64,000 nucleotides of DNA from Paralvinella palmiformis (GCA_025642065.1 JAODUP010000057.1:124001-188000), one strand, 5' to 3'; positions 33,701 to 45,900 are shown, numbered from the stretch's first letter. The notes: generated by a model not told the origin, from the letters alone. Numbers and translations are program-made.

Positions 33701-35355
33701 ATGGACAGAAAAGGTAGATACAAAATATATATTTATGAACATTATTACATAGTTTTATTGAGAAACACCATTGTGCCAAGAAGCCTATACTTGTATTGCA
33801 GTGTTAAAAACAACAACATTGTTTTCTATCAACTCATAGAACACCCGAGGTAAATATCCTAAATGACTAATACAAGTGCCTAGTACGAAGCCTAGATACT
33901 GCAGCATTGTTGTCCATTATAACTTAAAAGAAAGTGCAAATTACTTTTCAAACACCATTTCCCATTTAAATAATTTCTGTAATATATACCATAAATATTT
34001 TATGGTAAAATAAACTGGATAATCTAGTCTTTCATAGGTTAGAGTTAACCGTAATGCAGAGGTTTTGATATAGAATTAAGGCAGGTTTATTCAAACTGTA
34101 ACTAACAAAACCCAGGAAATACATTTATCTTGAAAGCTCAGTGCTTCCTTGAACAAATAGCATAAACCACTAAGGTATAAAGGTGGATGTGGTGAAAACC
34201 AAGAAAAATAATTATGAGGAGACAGTTCAGCCATAACTAAAGCATTTGAATAATTGTCAGTGCAGTTAAATATTAGTGGGATAAATTTTATTTCCACATT
34301 GGTGTATGGGTACAGGGAACACATTATACCAGAGGGAATGAAATAATAAAATAAGTGTCTCCAAGAACAAGAATTTGTTTTCTTTTGCAGCTACAAGGGA
34401 CATTTGCATACTGTAACATATTGCAGTACATTATTTGTGTGACATAGTCCTCATAACTGAGTGCATGACAAGCCATCAGCCATGTGGTTTACTCTGACTT
34501 CTTGCATGTACAGAGCTTTAACATATAAGCTATATCACCTGAACTGCGCACATCCATTTTAAGTCACAGTCAAGTTAAAGAGTAAAGTTAGAAGCAGGGC
34601 ATATAGGCATGTTTACCCTATGTAGTGATAAAGTTTGAGCCATTAAAGTTCCATGAAATGTATGCTGGTCATGTGAAGGAAACAAGAAAATTAAAGCGTA
34701 GGTAAAGGAACACTGAATGAAAAAATGTGGTCCAACAATGAATGAAGTTCCTGCTTGGAACATTATGTAGTCTCCCCGCATTTAAGCACAGTTTTAGGTG
34801 TGTATTAGATCTACAACCATGTTGTAGGAGTAATGCTTTCCTACAAAACCAAAGTGTGGACACTGGATACAGCCTAGACTGGGCAAGAGTGCTTTGTAAT
34901 ATCTGATCATATCTAGCCTCTAGGTAATACCCATTTACTGAAACATCATAGTTTCGTTTAAAATCACCTCCCCATTTCACCCAAAGAACACACACACATA
35001 AATCTTAACAATGAGTGAATGACACATTTGATTTGTAAACATTATGATTCTTAAATTTGAGTGTTGATTTAATTATTTCAATAAATACGTAGCCAAGACC
35101 ATTGTGAATAATAAAGACTGAATAAGTGGGGTAAACATATTTTTGGTTACATGTATCATATTAATTGGGCAAGGAAATAAGCGAGGTTGATCGTGTCCGA
35201 AACGCATCATCACGTGATTATTATCGAAAACAAAACAATGATCCGGCTACCGAGGAGGTTATCAATCGTCTCGCATTTCATGCAACTTTCACCATCCATA
35301 TTTACCTGCCCTGTGTCTGGCGTCCCTTTCTTTGCTTAGCCGCGTTGGTATTCAT
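18632..35355 (-). CDS. ATXN2: Ataxin-2 homologue, complete
   Basis: RNA-binding regulator of mRNA stability and translation; the family binds poly(A)-binding protein and joins stress granules. Nineteen coding exons: 35355-35306, 32465-32435, 32292-32239, 31926-31855, 31731-31575, 31395-31268, 29368-29280, 27668-27477, 27327-27071, 26454-26380, 23614-23568, 23450-23101, 22990-22921, 22805-22643, 22126-21987, 21518-21407, 20886-20206, 18843-18790, 18672-18632. The sum is 2763 nt (920 codons plus TGA); every junction is GT-AG and in phase. Domains: basic N terminus; Lsm about 30-120 (VHSTLLLV, VQVQVRNSGLYEGIFKTMSP, DVVQITAAAVDLDYANK); LsmAD about 166-258 (NGWDAEEMFNTN, AARLAQEIEKSEEYNKRVAL); PAM2 507-518 (STLNPNAKEFIP); Q/H/P-rich tail in exon 17 (663-890). 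No polyglutamine precedes the Lsm domain, unlike human. Exon 15 could also end 12 nt earlier in the same phase. Confidence 0.96.
18934..20082. mobile_element. TIR DNA element in ATXN2 intron 17, with nested SINE
   Basis: Left end CAGGGCCGGAAAAAT and right end ATTTTTCTGGCCCCG are inverted repeats (reverse complement CGGGGCCAGAAAAAT). Both ends abut CA-repeat sequence, which may hide the target-site duplication. The CAGGG-type terminus is reminiscent of hAT elements. A SINE of family 3 is inserted at 19505-19735. No transposase frame is visible, so it is non-autonomous or decayed. Confidence 0.55.
19505..19735 (+). mobile_element. tRNA-derived SINE, family 3
   Basis: The tRNA-like head has TGGCTTAGTGGGTAAAAGTG (A box region) and GGTTCGAATCCCGGC (B box). 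The body contains TTCTAAATTTATTTAGAATT and GAGGTAGCTAAGCCAAGTAA. A second copy at 63075-63345 shares the head and body order. Confidence 0.7.
22921..22990 (-). other. ATXN2: ATXN2 exon 13 encoding the PAM2 motif
   Basis: The 70-nt exon encodes residues 501-524, including STLNPNAKEFIP (507-518). The consensus L-N-x-x-A-x-E-F-x-P binds the MLLE domain of poly(A)-binding protein. All key residues are present: L509, N510, A513, E515, F516, P518. Confidence 0.95.
23615..26379 (-). other. ATXN2: ATXN2 intron 10
   Basis: A 2.77-kb intron. It contains a hAT-type transposase remnant (25255-25395) within an element bounded roughly by GTGGGGGATTTT (about 24839) and AAATCCCCCATA (about 25565), plus a near-perfect palindrome around GGGGGAGCTCCCC (about 24811). 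The rest is AT-rich with no exon. Confidence 0.6.
25255..25395 (-). pseudogene. hAT-family transposase C-terminal remnant
   Basis: The minus frame reads PSTAECESQFSSMN, then KTLLRNSLGQENLHDLMLI, ACDGP and a stop at 25257-25255. This matches the C-terminal dimerisation region of hAT transposases and of host genes derived from them (pattern S-T/A-x-C-E-R/S-x-F-S-x-M-N ... L-x-x-x-L-x-x-L). The sequence upstream of it is broken. It lies antisense to plus-strand ORF 25172-25468, which is a shadow. Confidence 0.65.
27721..27750. repeat. TA dinucleotide microsatellite
   Basis: TGTG/TATA run in ATXN2 intron 7, about 55 bp upstream of exon 8 in the gene's orientation. Confidence 0.85.
29481..29635 (-). 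mobile_element. tRNA-derived SINE, family 1, 5'-truncated
   Basis: The body and B-box side match family 1 (GCTAAATGGGCCGAGCGACG; GAGATTCGAACACGGGTGGT). The first part of the tRNA head, with the GGGCGCC start, is missing after GGTCCAGCATTCTG. Located in ATXN2 intron 6. Confidence 0.7.
30673..31037. mobile_element. TIR miniature element in ATXN2 intron 6, family M1
   Basis: The ends CATGGTTCCCAC and GTGGGAACCCTG are inverted repeats, flanked on both sides by TTTAA(C). Inside are repeated TTCCAGGACATTTCCA-like segments in both orientations. A reverse-orientation relative lies at about 61688-62141. There is no coding capacity. The CAGGGTTCCCAC terminus resembles hAT-type MITEs, but the short flanking repeat is not the 8 bp expected of that group. 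Confidence 0.6.
32466..35305 (-). other. ATXN2: ATXN2 intron 1
   Basis: A 2.84-kb intron between a 50-nt coding first exon and a 31-nt second exon. It carries a diverged family 1 SINE on the minus strand (33533-33672: GGGCTGAGCAACATTC, CTGAACTCGGGTGG). No other exon is seen. Confidence 0.6.
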
Positions 35356-35760
35356 TTTGAAACATTAATATAATTCACCTATAAATGGTCTGCAGAGCGA
35401 AAGCAATGCATGGGACTTGCGTTGTGTCCAGGCAACCAGCAGTTTCTTTACACGATTTCGGGTCCGAAGCTGCGTACAAATTAGTAAATTATTCTATGTT
35501 CACAGCGCTGTAATCCTATCATCAATTCGCATTAACATCAAATTCATACACCAGAATGCATAGGAACATCTTGTTTATATCAATAGCTATTTAGACTGAC
35601 AATGAGCCAGAAGCCGAAGGAATACTTCCAATGTAAACTTCGGTTCCAAACGCTGAGTATGTCTTGAGTAAATCTCAAACAATATGGACGATGGAACTAC
35701 TTTGTGATGTCATTGACCGTATACTGTAACAAAAACAGAGCAAAGTGGGCAATAAAACGA
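35306..35760 (-). promoter_or_regulatory. ATXN2: ATXN2 first exon and CpG-rich promoter region
   Basis: CpG is frequent from about 35165 to 35760, in contrast to the CpG-poor gene body. The start codon at 35355 (context TCAAAATGA) lies here, as does CACGTG-like sequence near 35211 (ATCACGTGATT). There is no clear TATA box. Promoter function is inferred from position and CpG content. Confidence 0.45.
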
Positions 35761-36779
35761 TTTATATTAACGGTATGCCAAACAAACATAGATCACCTAA
35801 AGATAAAATACTCTTGATGGTGTTAGAATTAGTATTTAACTGAAGATCCTTGCACTACTTTCCCACTATAAAATGGTCAACTTAACATGGCGTGCACAGA
35901 CTAAATATACCGCGTATTCTGAATACATGGCATGTGGAGTGGTAACATGGTATTCTCATATTTGGCCCATTATTTAATTGTATTTTTGATTAGTTGATAC
36001 ACACAATTTTCTTTTCGAAAAAAAACCCGCTAGTTATTCTGCTGAATAATGGTAAATACTATAAACTTCAACGATAGCGCTTTCCAACACTAAAACAAGT
36101 ATTGCAATGACAATTTTAACATTACATTATTTATGCCATAATAGTATTCACTTTCGACATTGTGGAACAATACTTATTTCATTTATATTTTTAGAATTTT
36201 TTAAAATAATATTTTAAAGCATGGATCTAACAAGTGCATTACTTTAAGCCCCTGTCATATTTAATTGAAAAAATGAGCTGATAAGTCGCATTTTTTCAGC
36301 TTGTAGTATCAATCTGATACCGATTTAAGTCAAAGGATATTTTAAATTGTTAAAATATATAGTTTGTCGAGAATTAGTATATAGAACCATGAATAAATAT
36401 ACAAATAGGCATACACTGATAGAGACATTGAACAATCCAAATGATTGTTTGTCTATTTATTGGCTAACTGCATCGTGTTAAGCAGCTTCAATGTTTCCGT
36501 GACCCGAAATTAACGCTAAACTGTTTTTTATAATGTCCTTTTCAAGATGATATATTAGTTGCACGATGTTTAGTAAACCCTATCTTATTTATTTACCTAC
36601 AAAATCTTAAAAATAAATAAAGATAAACATATGAAGATAACCAATGATGTGTCCAAATTAATATTTTACAGTAGTTTTTGTTTAATTAAGTACAGCAAAT
36701 GTATATTTGTTGTTTATTTCAAAAGAATGACACATTTGATCCCTATCCATTTCGCGCTTTATCATAAAGCGGAGTATCC

Positions 36780-36963
36780 TCCTGAGGGGTGTGCGTGTGG
36801 CAACACAGCGGAGTGATACATTGTCTTTCGTTTAGTCACTAACCGCAGGTGGCGCTCGTGTATTCACCAGAGGTCACTGCATTACTGGACATGCGCATAG
36901 GAAGTTTGATTCTTACTTCCTGTCTGTGGTCTTGTCAAATTTTGATCTTACGAAAATGTGGAC
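36780..36963 (+). promoter_or_regulatory. Candidate promoter and non-coding first exon of TBC1D10
   Basis: A locally GC-richer, CpG-containing block includes GACATGCGCATAGGAAG (NRF-1-like half site next to an ETS-like GGAAG) and TTACTTCCTG (ETS-like on the other strand). It ends in a donor-like GGAC|GTGAGT (GT at 36964). It would pair with the acceptor at 42921-42922 just before the TBC1D10 start codon. This is inference; transcript data would settle it. Confidence 0.3.
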
Positions 36964-37137
36964 GTGAGTCTGTTTATATTAGGAATATCTGTAAATATTT
37001 ATTTGCTTTTATTATAAGTAATGCCATTATAATTATATGTAAACAGATTGGTCCGTAAATGTTTTTAACCCCAGTACACCTTGTTAAGTGCTAAGTTAGT
37101 GTCCAGGCCTGCTTCAGGGTCACCATTCTGATGATTC

Positions 37138-37190
37138 TCTAGATCTAGATGAGTAGATCTAGATCTACTGATTCTGTAGATCTAGATCTA
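37138..37190. repeat. AGATCT/CTAGAT repeat cluster
   Basis: Several overlapping TAGATCTAGAT units in direct and inverted arrangement, able to form short hairpins. A similar motif recurs at 61424-61456. No function is evident. Confidence 0.7.
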
Positions 37191-37874
37191 ATTCGTGGAA
37201 TATGACAACACAGTGACGGTGTATTTACTGTGACAAACATTTACAGATAAGTCGTAAACATGAACACATACATCAGTATCCATTATATGGTGATAGGATC
37301 TAAAGACAGCTGTATACAGTATAGCCTAGCCCTAGGCTAGTAGATTATTGATGTATAATTAATTGCTGTCAAATCTTAATCAGTGTTAGAATCTATTTCA
37401 TAATTATGATAATCATTACAATAATATTTTATTTTTTAGTCAACTGGTATTAGCCCTAACATTAGTTATTTAAAAATTTTAATTGGCAGTCATAGGGATG
37501 ACTTAATGAATCAGTGTATGTCACTTATTAAGTGATTTTTAATGACATATTACAAGAGACATGTTCAGTGGACTGAAGGAATAGTGAAAATGAAAGTGGT
37601 ATTGCAGACACTATTATATTAGTAATAAATATCCAAAATTTAGTTTGTATATTTATGTTTTGCTTTCCATATAGTTTGATAGGGATTACCATATTAATTA
37701 AAATATAAAAATTGCCATCTTTTGTTTGATTCAATGTATTATCACATGCAAATAGTGTATGTTTACAATGCCTTTTTGTGTGCATGAGCACATCTATCAA
37801 TGCCATAATCACCAGATGTATACAGATTTGTCAGAGAATATAATCAGCAGTAAAACAGGTGATAGTACTTATTG

Positions 37875-38015
37875 CTGAGTTGGTAGTGAACTGGACTGGT
37901 GACCTTCAGGTCACATTTTATATTCCTATTTCTTCTGATCATCTTATTTTCCTGGGTTAACCTGTGACCTTATATCCCAAGTGTGACCAGTGCTAAGACT
38001 AAACAAAGTCACTCT
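37875..38015 (+). mobile_element. Family 2 SINE, diverged
   Basis: Contains GAGTTGGTAGTGAACTGGAC and the body motif CCCAAGTGTGACCAGTGCTA then AGACTAAACAA, matching the order in the 13048 copy. Confidence 0.45.
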
Positions 38016-38629
38016 CGTTTGTTAAAAATGTGACAATGTTCGTGATGTTTCATATGTTTCTCATGCTGGCATTTAATGAAATGTTACCCTTGAAAACAAA
38101 TACGTTATAGATTGGTAAATGCCAAGAGGACAACAATCAAACTAATACACTTCATCATAATGTTGATGTCTCATTCACTTTCTCCTTATATGAGTGTGTG
38201 TGTATGTCCAGTGTTCCAGCTAGGCCATTACATGGTGGTGCAACGCCCTGCCCCTATTTAAGTGGGCCCTGTATGTTTTATTTTGCGCCCTGTATATTTA
38301 CTGGTAATTATGATACTGTCACAAGCTCCATTTCATGAATATTAACTAAATGCCAAAGTTAACTAAAAAGCCGATTTCAAATGATGTGCCCTCAAAAATA
38401 TATTTCAAACGTAAAATTGCCCTCCATCTGCACCCTGTACTTCTCAAAACTTACCTGGAACACTGGTTAATGATTATTACCCCAGTGTAATAATTTAATA
38501 TTTCCAAGTAGTAACACAAGTAGTATTGTGTCCCTCTCACTCACCACACACATTTATAAGATACATTATTTATATACGTCTTAATTTGGTGCATTTTCAT
38601 TTATTCCTTGACATGAAATTTGTGTTAGT

Positions 38630-38800
38630 GTCTTCATGCCCTAACTAGTAGCACAGTTGGTCACAGGCCACTAGCACCTGGATCTAAACTCCATGCCTGG
38701 GTTATGCTTGAAGCGTGTTCATCTTACATTTGTTCTTGATATCTATGAATGCTGCTCAGCTCATTTATCCTCTTTGTGTGCCCAAAAGTTAAATAGTAAT
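38630..38800 (+). mobile_element. Family 1 SINE, diverged
   Basis: The head CATGCCCTAACTAGTAGCAC and body GCTGCTCAGCTCATTTATCC follow the family 1 order, with many substitutions. Confidence 0.5.
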
Positions 38801-41271
38801 GTTTACATTTTTAACAGAGACGCACATATTATTACAATATGTTGATGAGTGTTCATGGTCTAAATAATAAATAGTGGCTACATACTAAACCAGGACCTAC
38901 AATATTTCATCAGTGTTTGTGTGCATGCATATAAAATGCACTGTCCAGTTTCACACACACACTGTTCCATTGGCCTGACCAATAGACAAAACGAGATGTT
39001 ATTATTTCATATCTCGGATTGTCTAAATGGATCACTGTATTGTATGATTTTATCTGATAAAATGTGATGATTGTTAACACTAAGGCACCAGATTGACTCA
39101 CCAGAGGGCAGCACAACACTACTAAACCAAAAAGTAAGTCGTGTAGAAAACTTCCTCATCAAAGAGAAAATAGAGCAATGAACCTAAAAGTTGCTAGGTG
39201 TAGCAGAATGACAATTTTCAACACCTGTAAATGGATAGTATTTTATTAACATTTGGTATCCAGAATTTTACAAGACTGGTCAAAAAGGTCACCATAACAA
39301 GGGTTTCTGTAAATTCTAGTGAGGAATCTAATGTTAAGTACATATTTGGTCAGAGAGGCACTGAGGAATCATGAACAGATCCAAAATGATTCCATTTTGT
39401 GGAATGTTACTAAATATTAATTTTCCATTGCAAGTGTACTGTTTCCATGGAAATGAAGACTGCTCAACCACAATAACATCTCTCGTTCTATCTGAAATAA
39501 CATGCAAGACCTTTTACAAGATGTATTATAATCTGTCATCAAAAGTTCTGGGCTTGGCTACTCTTATGGAAGGGATCCAATATTCGGAAGCAAAGTCAGC
39601 AACACCCAGTAATCTTTGGTTAAATGAGATTATTTGATCGTAATTCAGCACTCTCTTTCAGGAAATGAGTTGTTTATACAAATCTGAAGCATGTTTGAAC
39701 AGCCAAGTTACATGTATTTTATTTGCACTAAGGTATGAAAGAGATTAGCTTTGGTTACAGGTGAGACTTAATTACTGGTACATAAAATTATCGAACCGGA
39801 TCAAATTCATGATGAAAGTGTTACAAATTGGACAGATGTAGAAATAGTTCATTCAAACAAAAGTGTAGCAATTTGCAGATATTTCCCAAGAAATCATGCT
39901 TCTCAAATTCAGATTGTATTTGTTTCATGATTATAGCATTTTAAAAGTTAACAGATGGGGAAGTATGGATTATTCATAAAATATAATTTTTTATGTTGGC
40001 AAAAATATATAATTTTGTAAATGATTACTAATACTATATATTTTTTAAAGCAAATGAAACTTGATTTTTGTATATATTGCTCAACAAACAGCATACATTC
40101 TGTCATAACAAGAGGCCAGAGGTATTAAACTGTCAAAAAAACCACTCCAATATCATTGGTATTGATGGTAATATTAAAATATGTGTTCCAATAAATTAGA
40201 ACATGATCGTATTTAGTAATTTTTTAAAGGTGTCTGCTACATTGTATATTATCACATATTAAGTTTATACTGATTGTCAGATTTGGCTTGTTTTGTGAGA
40301 TACTGCACAGTATGGCTGTCTGTTGAAAGATTTTACCAGTCTACGGTAATGATTTATAGTGCTGAGCATCAGGAATGAAATACAAAATTTTACACCTTGT
40401 TATCTTGTCTCAAAAGTAGCCACTACCTGTATAATTGTCACATTCTTCAGTCTCTCTGATTGTCCTGTTTGATTTATTTCCTAGATGACACTATCAATTT
40501 CTTTGTATGATATATCTGACTATCTGTTGCGTTGCATTTAATAATGTGAATTTATTTCCATGTATAACTATAAACAAAGAAACTATGACATTGGTATTCT
40601 GTACACGTATTGTAATACTTCTAACATGCAGGATATGACCTCAACGTCCATTCTAACAAGTTCTTATATCACTAATACAACCATTGTGTGTGTGTGAATA
40701 TATTTTATACTCCTTTTTATTCATTGCTGGCTTTCTTCTTATGATGTATATACTTGATAACCATTTTTAGTCTTAAAATAAGTTGTACATATGGGTTTTG
40801 TTATATTATAATTTGTCATAACAGAAGTTACTTGGTCCAGAGCAGGTTCCAGGTTAGAGTGGAAGTAGTTTTTAATTTATCTAGTGTTAAATGTTATGTT
40901 TTCTAATCTGGGAAAAAACAAAGAATGATTTTGGCAGGTTCCTAACTTTTATCAGTTCACTGTGTGCATTCCTCTTCTTTATCTCCAAGAATATATTATA
41001 CTATTAATAGAAGTAATATAGCGTGACCATTATGGTCATATGATAATCAATCCTGGTTCAACTATATATTCCATTATGGCTAACCTAGTCATCAAGAGTC
41101 CATCCCTCTAACCAGATTTAATTGATGGAAATGATAACTACGATGATCTACGAGTGTATACTAGAACTCTCGTGTGAGGGCTGACAGGATGGTGCATTGG
41201 TCAGTGGAAAAGGTAAAAATAACGTTAACGAGGAGTGTTAGTCGCGAGATTCGGGTCATGAGATCTGGCAG

Positions 41272-41622
41272 TCTTTTTGGTAGGGAATAGAGTAGACCAC
41301 CCCCTTACAAAACAGTAGCCAGCAGCTCACCTGTGGTGGTCTGTAAAACCACTGTGCCGCCATTGCTGTGGCTTTGCTGGATGGAGGTAAGAGGGGCTGG
41401 AGGCGGGGTAGTGGCAGTCACGCTAACACAGTAGTGGCCCTGCTCCATTGGAACGGGGTGGTTAGGGCCTCTCCTCTAAATAGTTCGGGAAATGGAGTAT
41501 TTAGTGCATTTTAGGCTACTTTTTCGCCAAAACCGATTTTCTAGCAATAAAATAGATGACGAAGGACTGTAAAATAGATGACGTGTAGCATCGGACGTCG
41601 ACTGCTATTGAAAAGGCTGTCT
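41272..41622 (-). repeat. Dispersed repeat R1, copy 2
   Basis: The reverse complement matches 11856-12270 (e.g. CTATTTTACAGTCCTTCGTC, TGCACTAAATACTCCATT). It lacks the nested ATA-headed insertion present in copy 1, which shows that the nested segment inserted later. Confidence 0.65.
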
Positions 41623-42922
41623 GGATATAAACTTTTGAGGCCTCACTGTTGGCAAAAATCACATAGGTGGATTATATTTATAGGTTTGGAGTAGAATTAA
41701 GTGGTTTAGCATTAATTTAGACTGCTACATGTTATGTGGTTATATTAGTTCACCCTATACCTACTACAGGGTGTTTATATAGCTTTAACCAATGCTAATT
41801 TATAAAAATGAAACAATTGTAGAAATCTGCATCTTTTATGTTAGGCACTTCTCTTGTGATAAATAATCAATTTGATGACACCACATAGATGATTAAAGGA
41901 GTTAGGTTCAGCTAACGTCACAGAATAACCTTTTACTGGCAGTGCTAAAGCCATTGTTGAGATTCATATTATCTGCTGTACAGTAACTTTATAGGTAAAG
42001 ATTAGCAGTTGTCTAGCTTTAAATTATTTTACAAAGTTGACATTATCTTTACATCCACTATGTAACAAATTTAATAGCACTGTCAGTGGGTCAGAATATG
42101 GTGTTGTCTTGTGTGGGTGTGAGCTTTTGCCATGTGATGTTCGTGGGTGGTTGCTGCAAAGTAATTTTGGCCTCGTCAGTGCTCTTGTGTTCACCCACCA
42201 TATGATATATATCATTCTATGTAACAGTTATAAACTGAGATGAGTAAGCTTCGTTTGCTGGTCCTCAAGGATTTCAACAAATTTGATACGATCCAGATTA
42301 AAAACATGTTGAAATTGTTTTTAAACTCCCACAATCCTATAAATTTTAGCCACAGTTCTGAAATACAAAAGTAAATCCAGATTCATTTCACCGGCGTTAA
42401 AACCATATTATTTGAACATTTAGATGAACCCTACTACGTCTCAGATCTCTCTACATGCGGATTTCATTGAAAACACACAGAATTATTTTAGTGATTATGC
42501 AAGTGAATGGTAATGGTAGCTTATGTGACCTTTAAAATTATCTAAACTAGTGTTTTTACAAGGGATTACATTTTTCTAGTTTTTTTAAAGTCAAAATCTT
42601 GGATTTGAATTAATTGATTAGCCATAATAAGTAAGGGTTTAAATATTTTGTTCACAAAGCACCTAAAGCAGATATATTTCAATGTGATATATCTAAATTC
42701 CTTAAAGTATATGTGTCTTATCTAATTAACCAGGTAGCTATAGTTGATATATATATATAAAACCAAGTCTGGATTCTAAATGGGACACTTATTAATCTGC
42801 AGTTCTTTCAGACAAATGGTAGCTATGGATAGTGTTTAGTAGTAAGTGAAGTACTTTTATAATATTTTTACTGCTATCCATGTTTTCCTTTTTAAGACTG
42901 TGTTTATACTATTTATTTCCAG

Positions 42923-42996
42923 ATGACTTAGCTCCGCCATGTTGCAGTGGTCATTCTGTCACTGTTCTTGCCTGATGTGATATACAGACAGTGTAA
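42923..42996 (+). promoter_or_regulatory. TBC1D10: TBC1D10 leader with two short upstream ORFs
   Basis: TATTTATTTCCAG (AG at 42921-42922) is a strong acceptor, so the leader is probably spliced onto an upstream exon. It holds a minimal uORF ATG-ACT-TAG (42923-42931) and a 14-codon uORF (42939-42980), both ending before the main ATG at 42997. Such uORFs often dampen translation; that effect is inference here. Confidence 0.45.
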
Positions 42997-45900
42997 ATGA
43001 TGGCTAAAGCGATAGCTAGTGTCAGTGAGGAATATGAAGAGCACTTTTATAAAGATGATGAAAGCGATGAGGAGTTGTACAAACAGAATGGTGCCGTAAA
43101 CAAGCTGACCGACAGATACGGATTCATAGGTGGAGATCAGTACACAGACCCCAATACGTGAGTGTTTTGATTTCATGCGACTGTCGAGCTCATTTGTACT
43201 TGTGGTCGTGATGACAGTAATGTTGGTTTAGCAATCGCATAGATTGTGGCTTTACCCTGGTGGTAGCATTTGAAAAAGAAAAGCGGGTAACATTCAGCCA
43301 GTGATTATCAATACGAATTGTATTTATTATGAGACGTGGATAGAGTAAACGTCGGAGCACCGTGTTCACGACTAAGGACTCTGTTGTTTGATGTTTGAAT
43401 TATTTTTGAAAGAGTACAAGACAGATGCAGAATAAGAATAGCAAATTGATGCTTGGTGCAGTTTGATTATAATTTATATAATAATAATAATGTATGTTTA
43501 ATAATGATGTGCATTCATTGAAGTGCCCTCACTAGCAGGAGCCTGTCAAATGTGCTGTAGAGTGATACCACAAATAATATGTATGTAAAAACGCTATAAA
43601 GTATAAGATATTTAAATGAGAATCATTATTTACCTCTGAAAACAACCTTGAACGGTAGTGTTTTTAGAATATCTGTTGGCAACCTATTCCACAAAATGGG
43701 GGCTGCAACACTAAATGCACAACCACCATATGACTTGAGCCAAGACACAGGCACCTGTAATAGTGTTTGCCACATAAGATTAAGAATGACACACTCTTTT
43801 GCACATATGTAACATTAATATGTGATCAGCTTAGCAGGTTTAGACTGTCCTTGTCTTTTGAAGTTTGCTTTGGATGAAGCCCGTTTTAGAATATACGTTT
43901 CAATTATGTATCACACAATCAAAGTTTGTTTATCACACAAACAGCTGCATTGTTTAGATACCTACTCCAAGACTCAGTACATGCTTTTATTCAATAAATT
44001 AATGTGTATTTTATTGCACGATAAGAACTTTACTGGACAATTAATTTCAATTTCCTGGTAATTCCTAAGTATTTCCTGCTTTTCTAGACATATATTTTTG
44101 TGGGGGTGGGGTGTAAGCCACAACCCTATGACCTGTGCACACTGGTGGTAGTTAAACCTGTTCTTGCTTGAGAAGACTAGATACATAATCCACAGTCATG
44201 TGACTGACTGGCTATTATTAAATTCTCATGTGTCATGAGAATTTAAAGACGAACTGAAGCCATGTTACTAGTTTTTAATTATCTGTTATAAATGTTATAT
44301 ATCTTATAGTGGGAAGATAAATTAATGATGCCTTTTTCTTTGACCAGCTGTCTCCATCAGTGTCAATGAATCAATTTTAATCACCTTGTGACATCTGTGG
44401 AATGATGTTTAACAAATTTCATTTCTATTGAACTTTTTTTTGATTTGGAATATTAGTAATGTGGAAACTTGTTAATTAAAAGTGGTCTTTTTCTATCTGT
44501 TTTTACAACCCAGTGAACTACAGTATATACAGTCACCTCACTCAGAGCGTACTAAATACAGTTAGTTGCATTGTCCTAACGTTATGTATGAAAGCCAGCA
44601 TGTTGTTTCATGCTAGAGGAAGTTCAGCACACGCCTGGTTTAACACAGTGTGTGTTCCACAACTGCAGGCCATGTTAAAGTACTGATTTGCACACACACA
44701 CACACACACACATATATATGCATCTATACTTGGTGTAGGATTTGCATTTAAGTTATACACAATGTGATAAACAACAACAACAAACATAAAAAATCTTGTT
44801 CTTTTTCAGCTATTCCGATGCACTCGGTAAGCTAACTGGTCTTTACCATCTCCAAAAGCATTGACACAAAATAAGAGCTGAAACACCCTTTAAATTTAAC
44901 CCAAAACCATGCTAAATGTGTCACCACTGCAACACTTCAGAACAGAAATATGGTCCAGATACCAGTAATTCAGAATTGGGTCATGTCTGTTAACTGAATG
45001 GTATCATTTGCATTATGTTGTTGTGATGACACCTCAGGTTCGACACAGAATTTACTTTAAAGGGACCTTTTTCAGAGTACTATTTGTAATTACAATTAAT
45101 GAAAGGAATGAAATTAGTAGTGTTTGGAAGAAATAAGAGCCGAACATTGGCAGTGTTTTGATAGTTTTTCTTCGCATCTGAGCATGAAATCTATTTGAAC
45201 ACATCAACATGGTTAACATGTATATGCGATAATCACAATCAGATGTTTCGAACGTGAACGCTAATTCCACCGAAAAGTCGTCATCCCAGGGTCTGCAAAT
45301 TTGAGATCCTTGATGCAGTTTTTACGTCAGGTCTGTACAGGACTAGTTTAAATTTAGCACCATGTGGTTTGTTTATTATAGTATGAAATGTTTCCACTAT
45401 AATTAAAAATATCTCGTAGCAGACCTTTTATGCCAGTTGAGGGCTCCTCACCAAGCCGTGTCCAGTTAATATAGTCTCGTCTCAGGTGAAGTTTTAGTAT
45501 CTTTTATAACAGATGATTTAGTTTTTTTAGACTTAGTCGGGTAGCAAAAACGAGTACAGATCTCTGTGGTTGGTTATGAAAATGTCAACAAAGTTTTTTG
45601 ACATATTTATTAATTATTGATAGAGTCGTGGCTTCTTACTCTTAGGTCAGTGATTAATGTTTTATGGAAATTGTATATTTTTGGTTGTTGTTAGTAGGCC
45701 ATTTATTTAGCGATTTGACTGCCACGTGTTTGCATTAGCTGAATGATCCAGTATAGTTGGTTCAGGATTCGTGCAAATTAGAGGTGGCCTGTTGTGTTCT
45801 GTATAGGCTGTTCTTATGGTTGATGTATTATCAGCTACTTCCAGGCTTTAAATCGTTTAATCATCAGGTGAATAGGGCGCCTCTGTGGTCTAACGGTAGT

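Larger units (their letters stand above)
35761..42922. other. Intergenic region between divergent ATXN2 and TBC1D10
   Basis: No coding exon is supported. It contains a possible TBC1D10 non-coding first exon ending at 36963, an AGATCT-rich cluster (37138-37190), a family 2 SINE (37875-38015), a family 1 SINE (38630-38800), dispersed repeat R1 (41272-41622) and long AT-rich stretches. ORFs of 60-90 codons here (e.g. 39371-39637) have no coding character that I can see. Confidence 0.55.
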
